From Acidobacteriota bacterium (lineage in GTDB: Bacteria > Acidobacteriota > Thermoanaerobaculia > Thermoanaerobaculales > Thermoanaerobaculaceae): a stretch of DNA of 62,610 nt. The stretch is from the NCBI GenBank assembly GCA_003158745.1, contig PMLC01000065.1, positions 1,657-64,266 on the forward strand, in the 5' to 3' direction. Positions 35,123-42,909 of the stretch are shown here, one piece after another. How positions within the stretch are numbered: the first letter of the stretch is position 1; each line of letters begins with the position of its first letter. Made by a program: the position numbers and the translations under genes. The notes under the pieces were generated by a model. It did not search any database. It had not been told where the DNA came from and saw only the letters and a program-made list of their open reading frames with translations.

Positions 35123-36259
35123 GTGCCGCTCGACCTCGCTCGCTGGCTCCCTGAATTCCCGGTGCGGCAGCATTGCCTCTACCTTAACCACGCGGCCGTC
35201 GCCCCGCTCCCGCGACGGGTGGCCGACGCGATGCGCGACCGGATCGCCGACCAGGAGAGCGTCGGCTCCCACAACTGGCAGCGCTGGCGCGAGACCGAGC
35301 TGTCCACCCGGGCGCTCGCTGCCGAGCTGATGGGCTGCCGAGCCGAGGACGTCTCGCTCGTACGCAGCACCTCTGAGGGGCTCTCACTGATCGCTCAAGG
35401 GCTGACCTGGAAGAAGGGCGACGCGGTTCTGGTCGGCGAGGAGGAGTTTGCCGCCAACGTCGCACCCTATCTCGCCCTGCATCGGCGTGGGGTCAGCGTA
35501 CGGCGCTTCCCTACTCCGGGCGGCCGGCTCACTCCGGAAGTCGTGCTGCCCCTCCTCAAGCCGCCGGTGCGCATGCTGGCCCTTTCGTGGGTCGCGTTCC
35601 ACACCGGATGGGTAGCACCGGTGGCCGAACTCGCCTATGCCGCGCACGAGCGCGACGTCCTTGTGGTTCTCGACGCAATTCAAGGGCTCGGCGTCCTTCC
35701 CGACCGGTTCGACGAGCTGGGCGTGGATGCGATGGTCGCGGACGGACATAAGTGGCTGCTGGGTCCCGAGGGCGTCGGCGTGATGGCGACGAAGCCGGCG
35801 TTGCGGTCAGCACTTCACCCCGTCCTGGCTGGATGGCTCAACGTGCGGCGTCCGGACAACCAACTTTTCCTCCATGAACTCGAGTTTCACGCGGACGGGC
35901 GGCGATTCGAGCCCGGCGCGATGCCGAATATCCTCGTCGCCGGACTGGCGGCCGCGCTCGATCTGTTGCTGGAGGCCGGGATCGGTGAGATCCACACCCG
36001 CGTAGTCAGCCACGCTCGCGCGTTGACCCAGGTCCTCCTCAAGGCAGGGTGGCGCGTAGGATCGCCGGGCTCAGGGCACCCGATTGCCGGGATCGTCGCT
36101 GCGCGTCACCCGATCCTGCCGGCCGACGATGTCGCGCGCCGCCTCCGCGAGCGCCACATCGAGGTCACTGCGCGGCAGGGCTGGGCCCGTTTCTCGCCCC
36201 ACTTCTACGCCACCGCTGGCGAGATCGATGCCCTCGGGGTTATCCTCGGGAAACTATAA
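35123..36259 (+). CDS. Class V aminotransferase-fold PLP enzyme
   Basis: The 378-residue enzyme has the fold type I core: YLNHAAVAPLPRRVADAM at the N-terminus, VLVVLDAIQGLGVLP with the PLP-nitrogen Asp, and DGHKWLLGPEGVG with the Schiff-base lysine. The sequence is near the isopenicillin-N-epimerase/selenocysteine-lyase branch, so it may be a lyase, epimerase or transaminase. I chose GTG 35123 because it follows TATACT by six bases and the product starts just before the conserved N-terminus. The next gene, a flavin-dependent oxidoreductase, follows after 22 bases and an ABC exporter after that, which suggests a small biosynthetic unit. Confidence 0.82.
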   Translation: MPLDLARWLPEFPVRQHCLYLNHAAVAPLPRRVADAMRDRIADQESVGSHNWQRWRETELSTRALAAELMGCRAEDVSLVRSTSEGLSLIAQGLTWKKGDAVLVGEEEFAANVAPYLALHRRGVSVRRFPTPGGRLTPEVVLPLLKPPVRMLALSWVAFHTGWVAPVAELAYAAHERDVLVVLDAIQGLGVLPDRFDELGVDAMVADGHKWLLGPEGVGVMATKPALRSALHPVLAGWLNVRRPDNQLFLHELEFHADGRRFEPGAMPNILVAGLAAALDLLLEAGIGEIHTRVVSHARALTQVLLKAGWRVGSPGSGHPIAGIVAARHPILPADDVARRLRERHIEVTARQGWARFSPHFYATAGEIDALGVILGKL

Positions 36260-36269
36260 CGAGACGAGG

Positions 36270-36275
36270 TACAAT
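36270..36275 (+). promoter_or_regulatory. -10 box TACAAT of a probable leaderless mRNA
   Basis: TACAAT is followed by TTAGCC and the GTG at 36282. It lies in the 22-base gap after the aminotransferase gene, so the oxidoreductase may have its own promoter. Confidence 0.5.
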
Positions 36276-36281
36276 TTAGCC

Positions 36282-37586
36282 GTGGCCGGTGAGCGCGCGG
36301 TAGACGTGTTGATCCTCGGAGGGGGACCTGCCGGAAGCACCGCCGGGACGCTCCTCGCTGCGGCTGGTCTCGAGACCGTGATCCTGGAGGGCGAGCGCTT
36401 CCCCCGCTTCCATGTCGGGGAGTCGCTCCTGCCCCACACCTTGCCGCTCCTTGACCGCCTCGGCGTCCATGAGGCCGTGCGGGCCCTCCCGCACACCCGC
36501 CGCAAGGACGGCGCCAGCTTCGTGAGCCACGACGGAAGCCGGCACGTAGTCTACTGGTTCGAAGACGCATTTGCCCCGGTAATCCCCCACGCGTACCAGG
36601 TTCGGCGGGACGAGTTCGACGCCGCGTTGCTCGCAAACGCCAGGGCCAAAGGCGCCGACGTCCTGGAGGGTTGGCACGCCGGGGCGCCACGGTGGGAGGG
36701 CAAGCGCCTCGTCGGGCTCGTCGTTCGGGAGCCCGGGGGCGGCGAGCGCGTGATCCGATGCCGCGCTTTCCTGGACGCGAGCGGCCAGTCGTCGTTCCTC
36801 GCCAGCCGGATGGGGTGGCGTTTCCCGTACCCGATGCACCGGAAGGTCGCGGCAGTGTCGCACTTCAAGGGAGTCTGGCTGCCCCCGGAGCGGGAGGCTG
36901 GCAACATCACGATCGTACTGGCGGATGGGGGATGGTTCTGGCTGATCCCCTTCGCCGACGACACCGTCTCGGTCGGAGCGGTGCTCGACGTGGAGAAGTG
37001 GCGGGCCTCAGGGGGCACCCCGGAGAGCCTCTTCAGCGCCGCAGTGCAGGCGACGCCGGAAGTCGCGCGCAGGCTGGAGCACGCCGAGCGCCTAATCCCT
37101 TTCAGCGCAGTCCAGAACTTCTCCTACCGGGTGATGCAGATCGGCGGTGACGGGTACTGCCTCATAGGCGACGCCGCGGGGTTCCTCGACCCCATCTTCT
37201 CGACTGGCGTCTTCATTTCAACCACCACGGCTGCCTCGGCCGCCCAGGACATCATTGAATCTCTGATGCGCCACGGACGCGTCGATGCGAGCGACCTCGG
37301 GCCCACCATCTCGCTCACCCGGAGCCTGCACCGGCTCTTCTTCTCCTTCATCCGAGCGTACTACGACAGGCACTTCCTGGCGTTCTTCTTCAGCCCGACC
37401 GACGCTTCCCGGCTGACGGCCGCGATCGTTTCGCTGCTCGCGGCGGACGTGGTGCGGCCGGGACGGTGGAAGAAGACGATTCGGTTCCGAGCGCTGCAGG
37501 GCCTCGCGCGCGTCCAGCAGGTCGGAGCGCGCCTCGGGCGCCCAATCGTCGAGCCCCTCGCGGCCGGGCCGACCAGCGGGTCATGA
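36282..37586 (+). CDS. FAD-dependent oxidoreductase of the flavin halogenase/geranylgeranyl reductase group
   Basis: The 434-residue flavoprotein has the FAD motif VLILGGGPAGSTAG, FPRFHVGESLLP (typical of flavin-dependent halogenases), GWFWLIPFADDTVSVG (like the WxWxIP halogenase signature) and the second FAD motif GDAAGFLDPIFSTGV. It may halogenate or oxidise a carrier- or lipid-bound substrate; the conserved catalytic lysine of halogenases cannot be placed with certainty by eye. It lies between a class V PLP enzyme and an ABC exporter with gaps of 22 and 16 bases. It starts at GTG 36282 without a ribosome-binding site. Confidence 0.78.
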   Translation: MAGERAVDVLILGGGPAGSTAGTLLAAAGLETVILEGERFPRFHVGESLLPHTLPLLDRLGVHEAVRALPHTRRKDGASFVSHDGSRHVVYWFEDAFAPVIPHAYQVRRDEFDAALLANARAKGADVLEGWHAGAPRWEGKRLVGLVVREPGGGERVIRCRAFLDASGQSSFLASRMGWRFPYPMHRKVAAVSHFKGVWLPPEREAGNITIVLADGGWFWLIPFADDTVSVGAVLDVEKWRASGGTPESLFSAAVQATPEVARRLEHAERLIPFSAVQNFSYRVMQIGGDGYCLIGDAAGFLDPIFSTGVFISTTTAASAAQDIIESLMRHGRVDASDLGPTISLTRSLHRLFFSFIRAYYDRHFLAFFFSPTDASRLTAAIVSLLAADVVRPGRWKKTIRFRALQGLARVQQVGARLGRPIVEPLAAGPTSGS

Positions 37587-37602
37587 GCCGCCGAACCCAC
37601 CG

Positions 37603-39471
37603 ATGAGCGCCGAGCCCGACGCCGCCCCAGCGCCCTCCGACACCGGAGCCGATCGAGCCCTACTGCGCTGGCTGATCTCGTGGACCCGCCCCTACCGGGG
37701 TCGCATCGTAGGGGCGATCGCCCTGGTCCTGGCGGGCTCGGCGTTCCAGATCGCCGGCCCTCTCCTGACGGCAGCCGCGATCGACCTCTACATGAAGCCG
37801 CAGCCCGGCACCAGCGCCCAGCATGTGCTGCACTTCATGCAGGCGCTCCACCTGCCAACCGTGGGCCCTGCGGGCCTGGCCGCCTTGGTGGCTCTCTACC
37901 TCGCGAGCGTGATGGGCTCTGCTTTCCTGCTGATCCTGCAGGCACGCACGATGCTGATGACCGGTCAGCTCGTGATGCGCGACCTGCGCGATGCGCTCTT
38001 CGCCCACCTCCAGCGTCTCGATGTCGCATGGTTCAACCGCACGCCGGCCGGACGCGTCATCACGCGGCTCACCAGCGACGTCGAGGCTCTCAACGAGCTC
38101 TTCACCTCCGGCCTCGTCGAGATCCTGGCCGATCTTTCGGTGCTTGGCGGGATCGCGACCATCCTGTTTGCCCTGGACTGGCGCCTCGCCTTCGTCGCCT
38201 TTGCCGTTCTGCCTTTCATGATCCTCCTGTCCGGGTGGTTCCGGAGGCGGGCACGGTCGATCTACCGAGAGGTGAGAACGCGCGTCGCCGCAATCAACAC
38301 GCACCTCCAGGAGCACTTGTCCGGGATGTCTGTGGTCCAGTTGGCCCGCGCCGAGCAGCGCACCTCGGCAGCGTTCAGGGAGCTGGATGCGGCTCACCGC
38401 GACATCAACATCCGCGGCGTCTTCTACTACGCGGTGTTCTACCCGATGGTGGAGATTCTGATCGCGAGCGGCATGGCGCTGCTGCTTGTGTTCGGCGGGG
38501 CGTGGAAGTACGGAGGAACCCTCTCCATCGGCGTGCTATTCGCGTTCCTGCAGTATGTCCAGCGGTTCTTCCGGCCGATCGCCGACCTGGCCGAGAACTA
38601 CAACATCCTGCAGGCCTCGTTCGCGGCTGCCGAACGCCTCAAGGGACTCCTGTCCACCGTGCCCGGGATCGCTCAGCCGGCGCTGCCCTTTTCGCCTCCC
38701 GAGCATGCGAGCACGTTCGCGTTCGACCGGGTCTGGTTTGCCTACGAGGGGGAGAACTGGGTCCTACGAGACGTCGCGTTCTCGGCTCGCGGTGGCGAGC
38801 GCCTCGCCGTCGTGGGTCACACAGGGGCCGGGAAGAGCACGCTTGTCAACCTCCTCCTGCGCTTCTACGACGTCCAGCGCGGCAGCGTGACGGTCGCCGG
38901 GACGGACGTCCGCCAGTGGGACCTCGCCCACCTTCGCAGGCGCTTTGCGGTGGTTCTTCAGGAGATCGATTGCTTTGCTGGCAGTCTCCGCGAGAACGTG
39001 TCGCTCGGGCGTCGTGGCGTGGACGACGCCCGCATCCGCTGGGCACTCGAGCAGGTCGGGGCCGGACCGCTCCTCGACCGGCTCCCCCAGGCGCTGGACA
39101 CGGTTCTCGCCGAGCGCGGCACCGGGCTCTCGGTGGGCGAGCGTCAGCTCGTCTCCTTCGCCCGAGCGCTTGTGGGCGACCCCGAGTTCCTTCTGCTGGA
39201 CGAGGCGACAGCGTCCGTCGACCCGCTCACGGAGGCCGTTATCCAGCACGCTCTCGAGAGAGTCCTCGCCGGGCGCACGGCCCTCATCATCGCCCACCGA
39301 CTCGCAACCGTGGTGGGCTGCGACCGTGTGATGGTGATGCACTCCGGCCAGCTGGTCGAGCAGGGCACCCATGTGGAACTGCTCGCGCGCGGAGGACTTT
39401 ACCGCGCACTGTACGAGCTTCAGCTCCTGCGGCCGCCCGAGGAACGCGACTCTGCCGCAGGGCAACGGTAG
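37603..39471 (+). CDS. ABC exporter half-transporter, MsbA-like
   Basis: The 622-residue protein has six transmembrane helices (residues about 25-320) followed by an ATPase domain. The domain has Walker A GHTGAGKSTLVNLLLR, the Q-loop VVLQEIDCFAGSLRENV, signature LSVGERQLVSFARAL (LSVGE in place of LSGGQ) and Walker B LLLDEATASVD. Type IV exporters of this kind work as homodimers and export lipids, peptides or small molecules. It follows the flavin oxidoreductase by 16 bases and precedes a lipid A-type acyltransferase, so a lipid or lipid-like cargo is plausible. Confidence 0.88.
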   Translation: MSAEPDAAPAPSDTGADRALLRWLISWTRPYRGRIVGAIALVLAGSAFQIAGPLLTAAAIDLYMKPQPGTSAQHVLHFMQALHLPTVGPAGLAALVALYLASVMGSAFLLILQARTMLMTGQLVMRDLRDALFAHLQRLDVAWFNRTPAGRVITRLTSDVEALNELFTSGLVEILADLSVLGGIATILFALDWRLAFVAFAVLPFMILLSGWFRRRARSIYREVRTRVAAINTHLQEHLSGMSVVQLARAEQRTSAAFRELDAAHRDINIRGVFYYAVFYPMVEILIASGMALLLVFGGAWKYGGTLSIGVLFAFLQYVQRFFRPIADLAENYNILQASFAAAERLKGLLSTVPGIAQPALPFSPPEHASTFAFDRVWFAYEGENWVLRDVAFSARGGERLAVVGHTGAGKSTLVNLLLRFYDVQRGSVTVAGTDVRQWDLAHLRRRFAVVLQEIDCFAGSLRENVSLGRRGVDDARIRWALEQVGAGPLLDRLPQALDTVLAERGTGLSVGERQLVSFARALVGDPEFLLLDEATASVDPLTEAVIQHALERVLAGRTALIIAHRLATVVGCDRVMVMHSGQLVEQGTHVELLARGGLYRALYELQLLRPPEERDSAAGQR

Positions 39472-39610
39472 ACCGGAACGACAGAGGGCCACATTCCGGA
39501 CCGGCTCAGAAGGCTCCACCGAGTAAGTGGCCACCTGGTCATGCCCGATGGAGCCGGACTCTGGTAGATTTGTCGCGGTCGCTTCGACACGTCGTACACC
39601 GGGAGGTGCG

Positions 39611-39820
39611 ATGGCTGATACAGGGCGGCTTTCCGGCTTGCGCGACTCGATCGCAGACGTCGTCCGTGCGCTGCTCAAGCTGCTCCGGTGGCACATGACC
39701 CTTACCCCGCAGATCGGGCCCATCAAGGCGGAACCAGCGGAGCCCGTCGTGGTCCTGGACGTGGGGGGTTTCCACTCCGCCCTGACGCTAGCGCGGCGGG
39801 TGCTGAACGGCGACGCATGA
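39611..39820 (+). CDS. Small protein (69 aa) coupled to the acyltransferase
   Basis: I do not recognise this small protein. It starts at ATG 39611, with GGGAGG five bases upstream, and its stop overlaps the start of the acyltransferase in an ATGA, so the two are translationally coupled. The first half is amphipathic and basic (GLRDSIADVVRALLKLLRWH), and the second is more polar (AEPAEPVVVLDVGGFHSALT). It is not strongly hydrophobic, so a membrane-surface or partner role is possible. The strong ribosome-binding site and the overlap support a real gene. Confidence 0.6.
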   Translation: MADTGRLSGLRDSIADVVRALLKLLRWHMTLTPQIGPIKAEPAEPVVVLDVGGFHSALTLARRVLNGDA

Positions 39821-40731
39821 AGCCGCGCTACTACCTCGAGCATGCCTGCGTGCTCGGTCTGTCGGCGATTCTGCGCGCCCTCCCGAGACCGGTCGCGCTT
39901 GAGGCGGGCGCGGCGCTGGGGCAGCTCGGCTGGTGGCTCCGGATCCGGCGCGGGGTTGTCCTTGCCAACCTGGAGCAGGCGTTCCCCGAGATCGACGCGG
40001 CCGGGAGGCGCCTCATCGCCGCACGGGCCGCCCGCAACTTCGGCCGGACGGTGGCGGAGTTCGTCCGCTTTGCAGGGTCCGATCGCAACCGCGTGGGCGA
40101 CCTCGTTAGGCTCAGCGGGACGGAAGCGCTTCGGGCCTCGCTCGAGGGCGGCGGCGCGATCGTCGTTACGGCCCACGTCGGCGCCTGGGCGCTCTACGTG
40201 ACGGCTCTGGCGGCCTCCGAGATCCCGAGCGCGCTTCTCGTTGGGCGCCAACACAACCCGATGGTCCAGCGTTTCATCTTGGGAATCCCCGGCGAGGCGG
40301 TGCGCTTCGTGCCGAAGGCCAGCGGCGCGCCGCGAGAGATCCTGCACTGCCTCCGAGACGGCCGGGCCGTCGTGATGGTCGCCGACCACCGGGCCGGGCG
40401 GAGCGGGTTGTTGGCGCCGTTCCTGGGACGCGATGCGGTGACCCTCCCGCTACCGGGCGCGATCGCGGCGCGCTACCAAACCCCGATTTTCGTAATGACC
40501 GGCCATCGGATGCCGGACGGTCGCCACCAGGTCGCCATCGCCCCGCTCGCGGTCCACGACGATCGGGCCGACGAGGAGCAGCTTCGCCTCGCCGTCACAG
40601 CTGCCTGCAACGACGCGCTCGGCGCCGCGATCAGGGCATGCCCCGAGCAGTACTTCTGGTACCACCGTCGGTGGCTCAACGCCCCGGCGACCGATGGGGC
40701 CACCGGATCGCTGGCCGGCAACACGCCCTGA
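39817..40731 (+). CDS. Lipid A-type (LpxL/HtrB-like) acyltransferase with altered catalytic motif
   Basis: The 304-residue protein has the fold and motif order of lipid A late acyltransferases: an N-terminal hydrophobic anchor, RGVVLANLEQAFPE, a catalytic-region block VVTAHVGAWALY, LLVGRQHNPMVQRFI, VMVADHRAGRSGLLAPFLG and the C-terminal PEQYFWYHRRW. In LpxL the motif is H-x4-D/E; here it is H-V-G-A-W-A, so the acidic partner is Ala. Either another residue serves or activity has changed. It sits at the inner face of the inner membrane. It overlaps the upstream small protein gene. Its stop codon directly abuts the stop of the SRAP gene on the other strand. Confidence 0.8.
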   Translation: MKPRYYLEHACVLGLSAILRALPRPVALEAGAALGQLGWWLRIRRGVVLANLEQAFPEIDAAGRRLIAARAARNFGRTVAEFVRFAGSDRNRVGDLVRLSGTEALRASLEGGGAIVVTAHVGAWALYVTALAASEIPSALLVGRQHNPMVQRFILGIPGEAVRFVPKASGAPREILHCLRDGRAVVMVADHRAGRSGLLAPFLGRDAVTLPLPGAIAARYQTPIFVMTGHRMPDGRHQVAIAPLAVHDDRADEEQLRLAVTAACNDALGAAIRACPEQYFWYHRRWLNAPATDGATGSLAGNTP

Positions 40732-41406
40732 CTACCGCGGAGCGAGTGGCTCCCGACAGGCCGGCACGTCGTTGGCCGGGTTGTTCACGAGCAGGCCAAC
40801 TGGAAACGCCCGGACCGCTTCGGCCGGCTGAGGCCGGAGCACCGGCAGGAGTTCTGAAGCTCCCTCGACGCCAGAGTCGAGCCACAGTGCGTGGTCCTGC
40901 GCGTCGAGGATCACGGGCATCCGGTCGTGGATCGGAGCAATCACCTCGTTTGCACTGGTGGTCAGGATCGTACACGATTCGATCGGCTCCGATCCGTTGG
41001 GAGCCCAACGCTCCCACAGGCCGGCGAAGGCGAACGGGCCGCCGTTGCGCAACCCGATGAAGTACGGCTGCTTGCGCGCGCCGAGGCGCTGCCACTCGTA
41101 GAAACCGTCGGCGAGGACCAGACACCGCCGGCTCCGGAGCGCGGCCCTGAAAGCCGGCTTGTCGGCAACGGTCTCGGCGCGTGCATTGATCATCCGCGAC
41201 CCAATCGAACGGTCCTTCGCCCACGATGGGATCAGGCCCCAGCGCAACTCCACGAGAACGCGGCCGCCTTCGACCCCGGCCCGCACCGCCGCGACGTCCT
41301 GTGTGGGCGCGATGTTGTAGCGAGGCGTCAGCTTCGGCACCTCCGGAAGGTCAAAGAGCTCGGCGATGACCTCGCCAGGCGCCGCCTGGGTGAACCGGCC
41401 ACACAT
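40732..41406 (-). CDS. SRAP-domain abasic-site-processing protein (YedK/HMCES)
   Basis: The 224-residue protein caps abasic sites in single-stranded DNA by a covalent bond through Cys2. It begins MCGRFTQ as required, and has NIAPTQDVAAV, RWGLIPSWAKD, MINARAETV, LVLADGFYEW (active-site Glu) and HDRMPVIL (active-site His). The length is normal. TATCAT six bases before the ATG suggests a leaderless mRNA, which would start exactly at the AUG whose next codon is the catalytic Cys. The 3' end touches the acyltransferase 3' end. Confidence 0.95.
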   Translation of the reverse strand: MCGRFTQAAPGEVIAELFDLPEVPKLTPRYNIAPTQDVAAVRAGVEGGRVLVELRWGLIPSWAKDRSIGSRMINARAETVADKPAFRAALRSRRCLVLADGFYEWQRLGARKQPYFIGLRNGGPFAFAGLWERWAPNGSEPIESCTILTTSANEVIAPIHDRMPVILDAQDHALWLDSGVEGASELLPVLRPQPAEAVRAFPVGLLVNNPANDVPACREPLAPR

Positions 41407-41412
41407 GGGTCA

Positions 41413-41418
41413 ATGATA
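41413..41418 (-). promoter_or_regulatory. -10 box TATCAT of a probable leaderless mRNA
   Basis: On the minus strand TATCAT is followed by TGACCC and the ATG at 41406, without a ribosome-binding site. Confidence 0.45.
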
Positions 41419-41423
41419 GGCCC

Positions 41424-41618
41424 GTTCGAACGTCCGCCCTTTTGAAGGTTCTCAGATTCGTTTGTCCGGATGTTCAGAACGTCGAATAGAGGGAAGAAGG
41501 AAGACGGAAGATGGAATGCAAGAAGGAGCGGTAGACCACTCGTGTCTTTCCCCTTCCAGCGATCCTCTCCCCTTCCACGGGAACTTCCGAACCTTCGAAC
41601 GTGCGAACCTGTGAACGG
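41424..41618. repeat. Nested hairpin repeat of 8-bp and 7-bp words
   Basis: Outer arms have an 8-bp period. On the left, 41445-41476, the words are AAGGTTCT, CAGATTCG, TTTGTCCG, GATGTTCA. On the right, 41588-41618, they are CGAACCTT, CGAACGTG, CGAACCTG, TGAACGG, which pair as NNNGTTCN with NGAACNNN. Inside, on the left, is a 7-bp series GGAAGAA, GGAAGAC, GGAAGAT, GGAATGC (41492-41519), and on the right a TTCC-rich complement (41547-41588). It fills the gap between the SRAP gene's 5' end and the hydrolase gene's 3' end. No open frame is convincing. Confidence 0.75.
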
Positions 41619-41627
41619 AACCTGGGC

Positions 41628-42467
41628 TCAGACCGCTCCGGAACGTCGCAGGGGCCGGATCCGGGCAGCAGGCTGCGGGAAGTGCTCCCTCAGGAAACCG
41701 AGGATCGCTTCGGCGGTCGGGATCGGCCTCTCCATGCTCGGGGTGTGACCGGCCGACGCCATCTCGACAAGGCGTGCTTTGGGCATGGCGGCAGCCATCG
41801 CGCGGGACGAGGCCGGGGGCGTGAGGGAGTCCTCGTGGCCCACGATCACGAGCGCAGGGAGGTCCAGAGCGGGCAGCAATGCGGCGCTGTCGGGTCGGTC
41901 GCGCATCCCTGCGAGGCATCCGGTGAGCGCATCCGGGGCAGCGTCCGCCGCGATCGCCCGCAGCTCCTCGAGCAGCCTCGGCGCCCGCGCCTTGCTCGAC
42001 GGACCCACGAGGCCCGCGACAAATTCGTCGAGGAAAGCGGAAACCTCGCCAGCGGCGATTCTACCGATGCTCGCGTCACGACGCTGCATCCCCTCCGGCG
42101 TGTCCGCCTCCGCCCTGGTGTCGACCAGGATCAGACCGGCTAGGCGCTCCGGGCGAACGGCCGCGACGCGGAGGGCGATGTAGCCACCCATCGAGTGACC
42201 CCCGAGGACGAAGCGGCCGAGTCCAAGCGCATCGGCCACACGGACGACGTCGTCCGCCAGTTCGATCATGGCGTAGCCCGTCTTTGGCTTGTCGGACGCC
42301 CCGAACCCCCGCAGGTCCGGCGTGATGAGTCGCGCGGCCTGTTCGACCGCTGTCCGTATCGGCGTCCACATCGCCGATGAGAGCGGAAACCCGTGCAGCA
42401 GGACGACCGGCACGCCCTCGCCGTGATCCTCAACCTCCAAGGTCACAGCACCCAGGTCGATCCGCAT
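41628..42467 (-). CDS. Alpha/beta hydrolase
   Basis: The 279-residue enzyme has the alpha/beta-hydrolase fold: VVLLHGFPLSSAMW (oxyanion region), the nucleophile elbow GGHSMGGYIAL, the acid strand VIVGHEDSLTPP and the histidine AGHTPSME. It probably hydrolyses an ester, lactone or similar bond; 3-oxoadipate enol-lactonase-like proteins have the same order, but the substrate cannot be set from sequence. I chose ATG 42467, with GGAGGCGCG upstream, over a long upstream extension that runs into repeat sequence. It lies between two repeat hairpins. Confidence 0.85.
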   Translation of the reverse strand: MRIDLGAVTLEVEDHGEGVPVVLLHGFPLSSAMWTPIRTAVEQAARLITPDLRGFGASDKPKTGYAMIELADDVVRVADALGLGRFVLGGHSMGGYIALRVAAVRPERLAGLILVDTRAEADTPEGMQRRDASIGRIAAGEVSAFLDEFVAGLVGPSSKARAPRLLEELRAIAADAAPDALTGCLAGMRDRPDSAALLPALDLPALVIVGHEDSLTPPASSRAMAAAMPKARLVEMASAGHTPSMERPIPTAEAILGFLREHFPQPAARIRPLRRSGAV

Positions 42468-42530
42468 CGCGCCTCCCTTGTTGGTCAGTGTATGCCTCTC
42501 GCCGCCTCTCCGCCGCGCCTCAGCAATCGG

Positions 42531-42694
42531 AGGTTCAAACGTCCAACGGCAGCAGAGGGGCAGAGGAGGCGGGGAGCAGAGGAGCACGAGACGCACCCAC
42601 CATTTGCGTGTCTGTCCCCTCTGCACCTCTGCTGTTGAAGAACCCCCGAACTTGCGAACGTTCCTCAGCTCCTCCGCTCCTCTGCCCGCCGCTC
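42531..42694. repeat. Nested hairpin repeat of 8-bp words
   Basis: The series GCAGAGGG, GCAGAGGA, GGCGGGGA, GCAGAGGA, GCACGAGA (42552-42591, exact 8-bp steps) pairs with CCCCTCTG, CACCTCTG, CTG (42616-42634) across the apical stem AGACGCA/TGCGT. A second 8-bp series CCTCAGCT, CCTCCGCT, CCTCTGCC (42663-42686) could pair with the same left arm instead. Outer words AGGTTCAA, ACGTCCAA on the left and CGAACTTG, CGAACGTT on the right match the outer words of the hairpin at 41424. The DNA up to the TPP riboswitch holds no gene. Confidence 0.75.
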
Positions 42695-42764
42695 TTGACG
42701 TTCCATCCCACTAGTGCGAGATTGTCTCCGGCACCTTTGTTCTTTGAGTTGTTCGATTGGCTTT

Positions 42765-42846
42765 CCGTGGGGGTGCCCCGCCGCGGGCGGGGCTGAGATC
42801 ACACCCTTGGAACCTGATCCGGGTCATGCCGGCGTAGGGAACGGGC
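42765..42846 (+). promoter_or_regulatory. TPP riboswitch (THI element)
   Basis: The conserved blocks are in order: GGGGGTGCCCC, GGGGCTGAGATCACACCC, TTGGAACCTGATCCGGGT and CATGCCGGCGTAGGGAAC, with P1 closed by CCGT and ACGG. These include the CTGAGA pyrimidine-sensing bulge and the ACCTGATC...GTAGGGAA diphosphate-sensing helix. Downstream, CCCTCCCC (about 42875) can pair with the ribosome-binding site GGAGGAG at 42901, so translational control of the TonB receptor is likely. A short GACGG-CACC-CCGTC hairpin also lies between them. Confidence 0.93.
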
Positions 42847-42909
42847 CACGAGGCGTCAGAGACGGCACCCCGTCCCTCCCCTGAACCCGGTCGCCCGGAA
42901 GGAGGAGTG

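Noticed and set aside
41492-41519. Purine-rich tandem words as a CRISPR-like array
   Set aside because: Units are seven bases without spacers and pair with an inverted arm; no cas genes are present.
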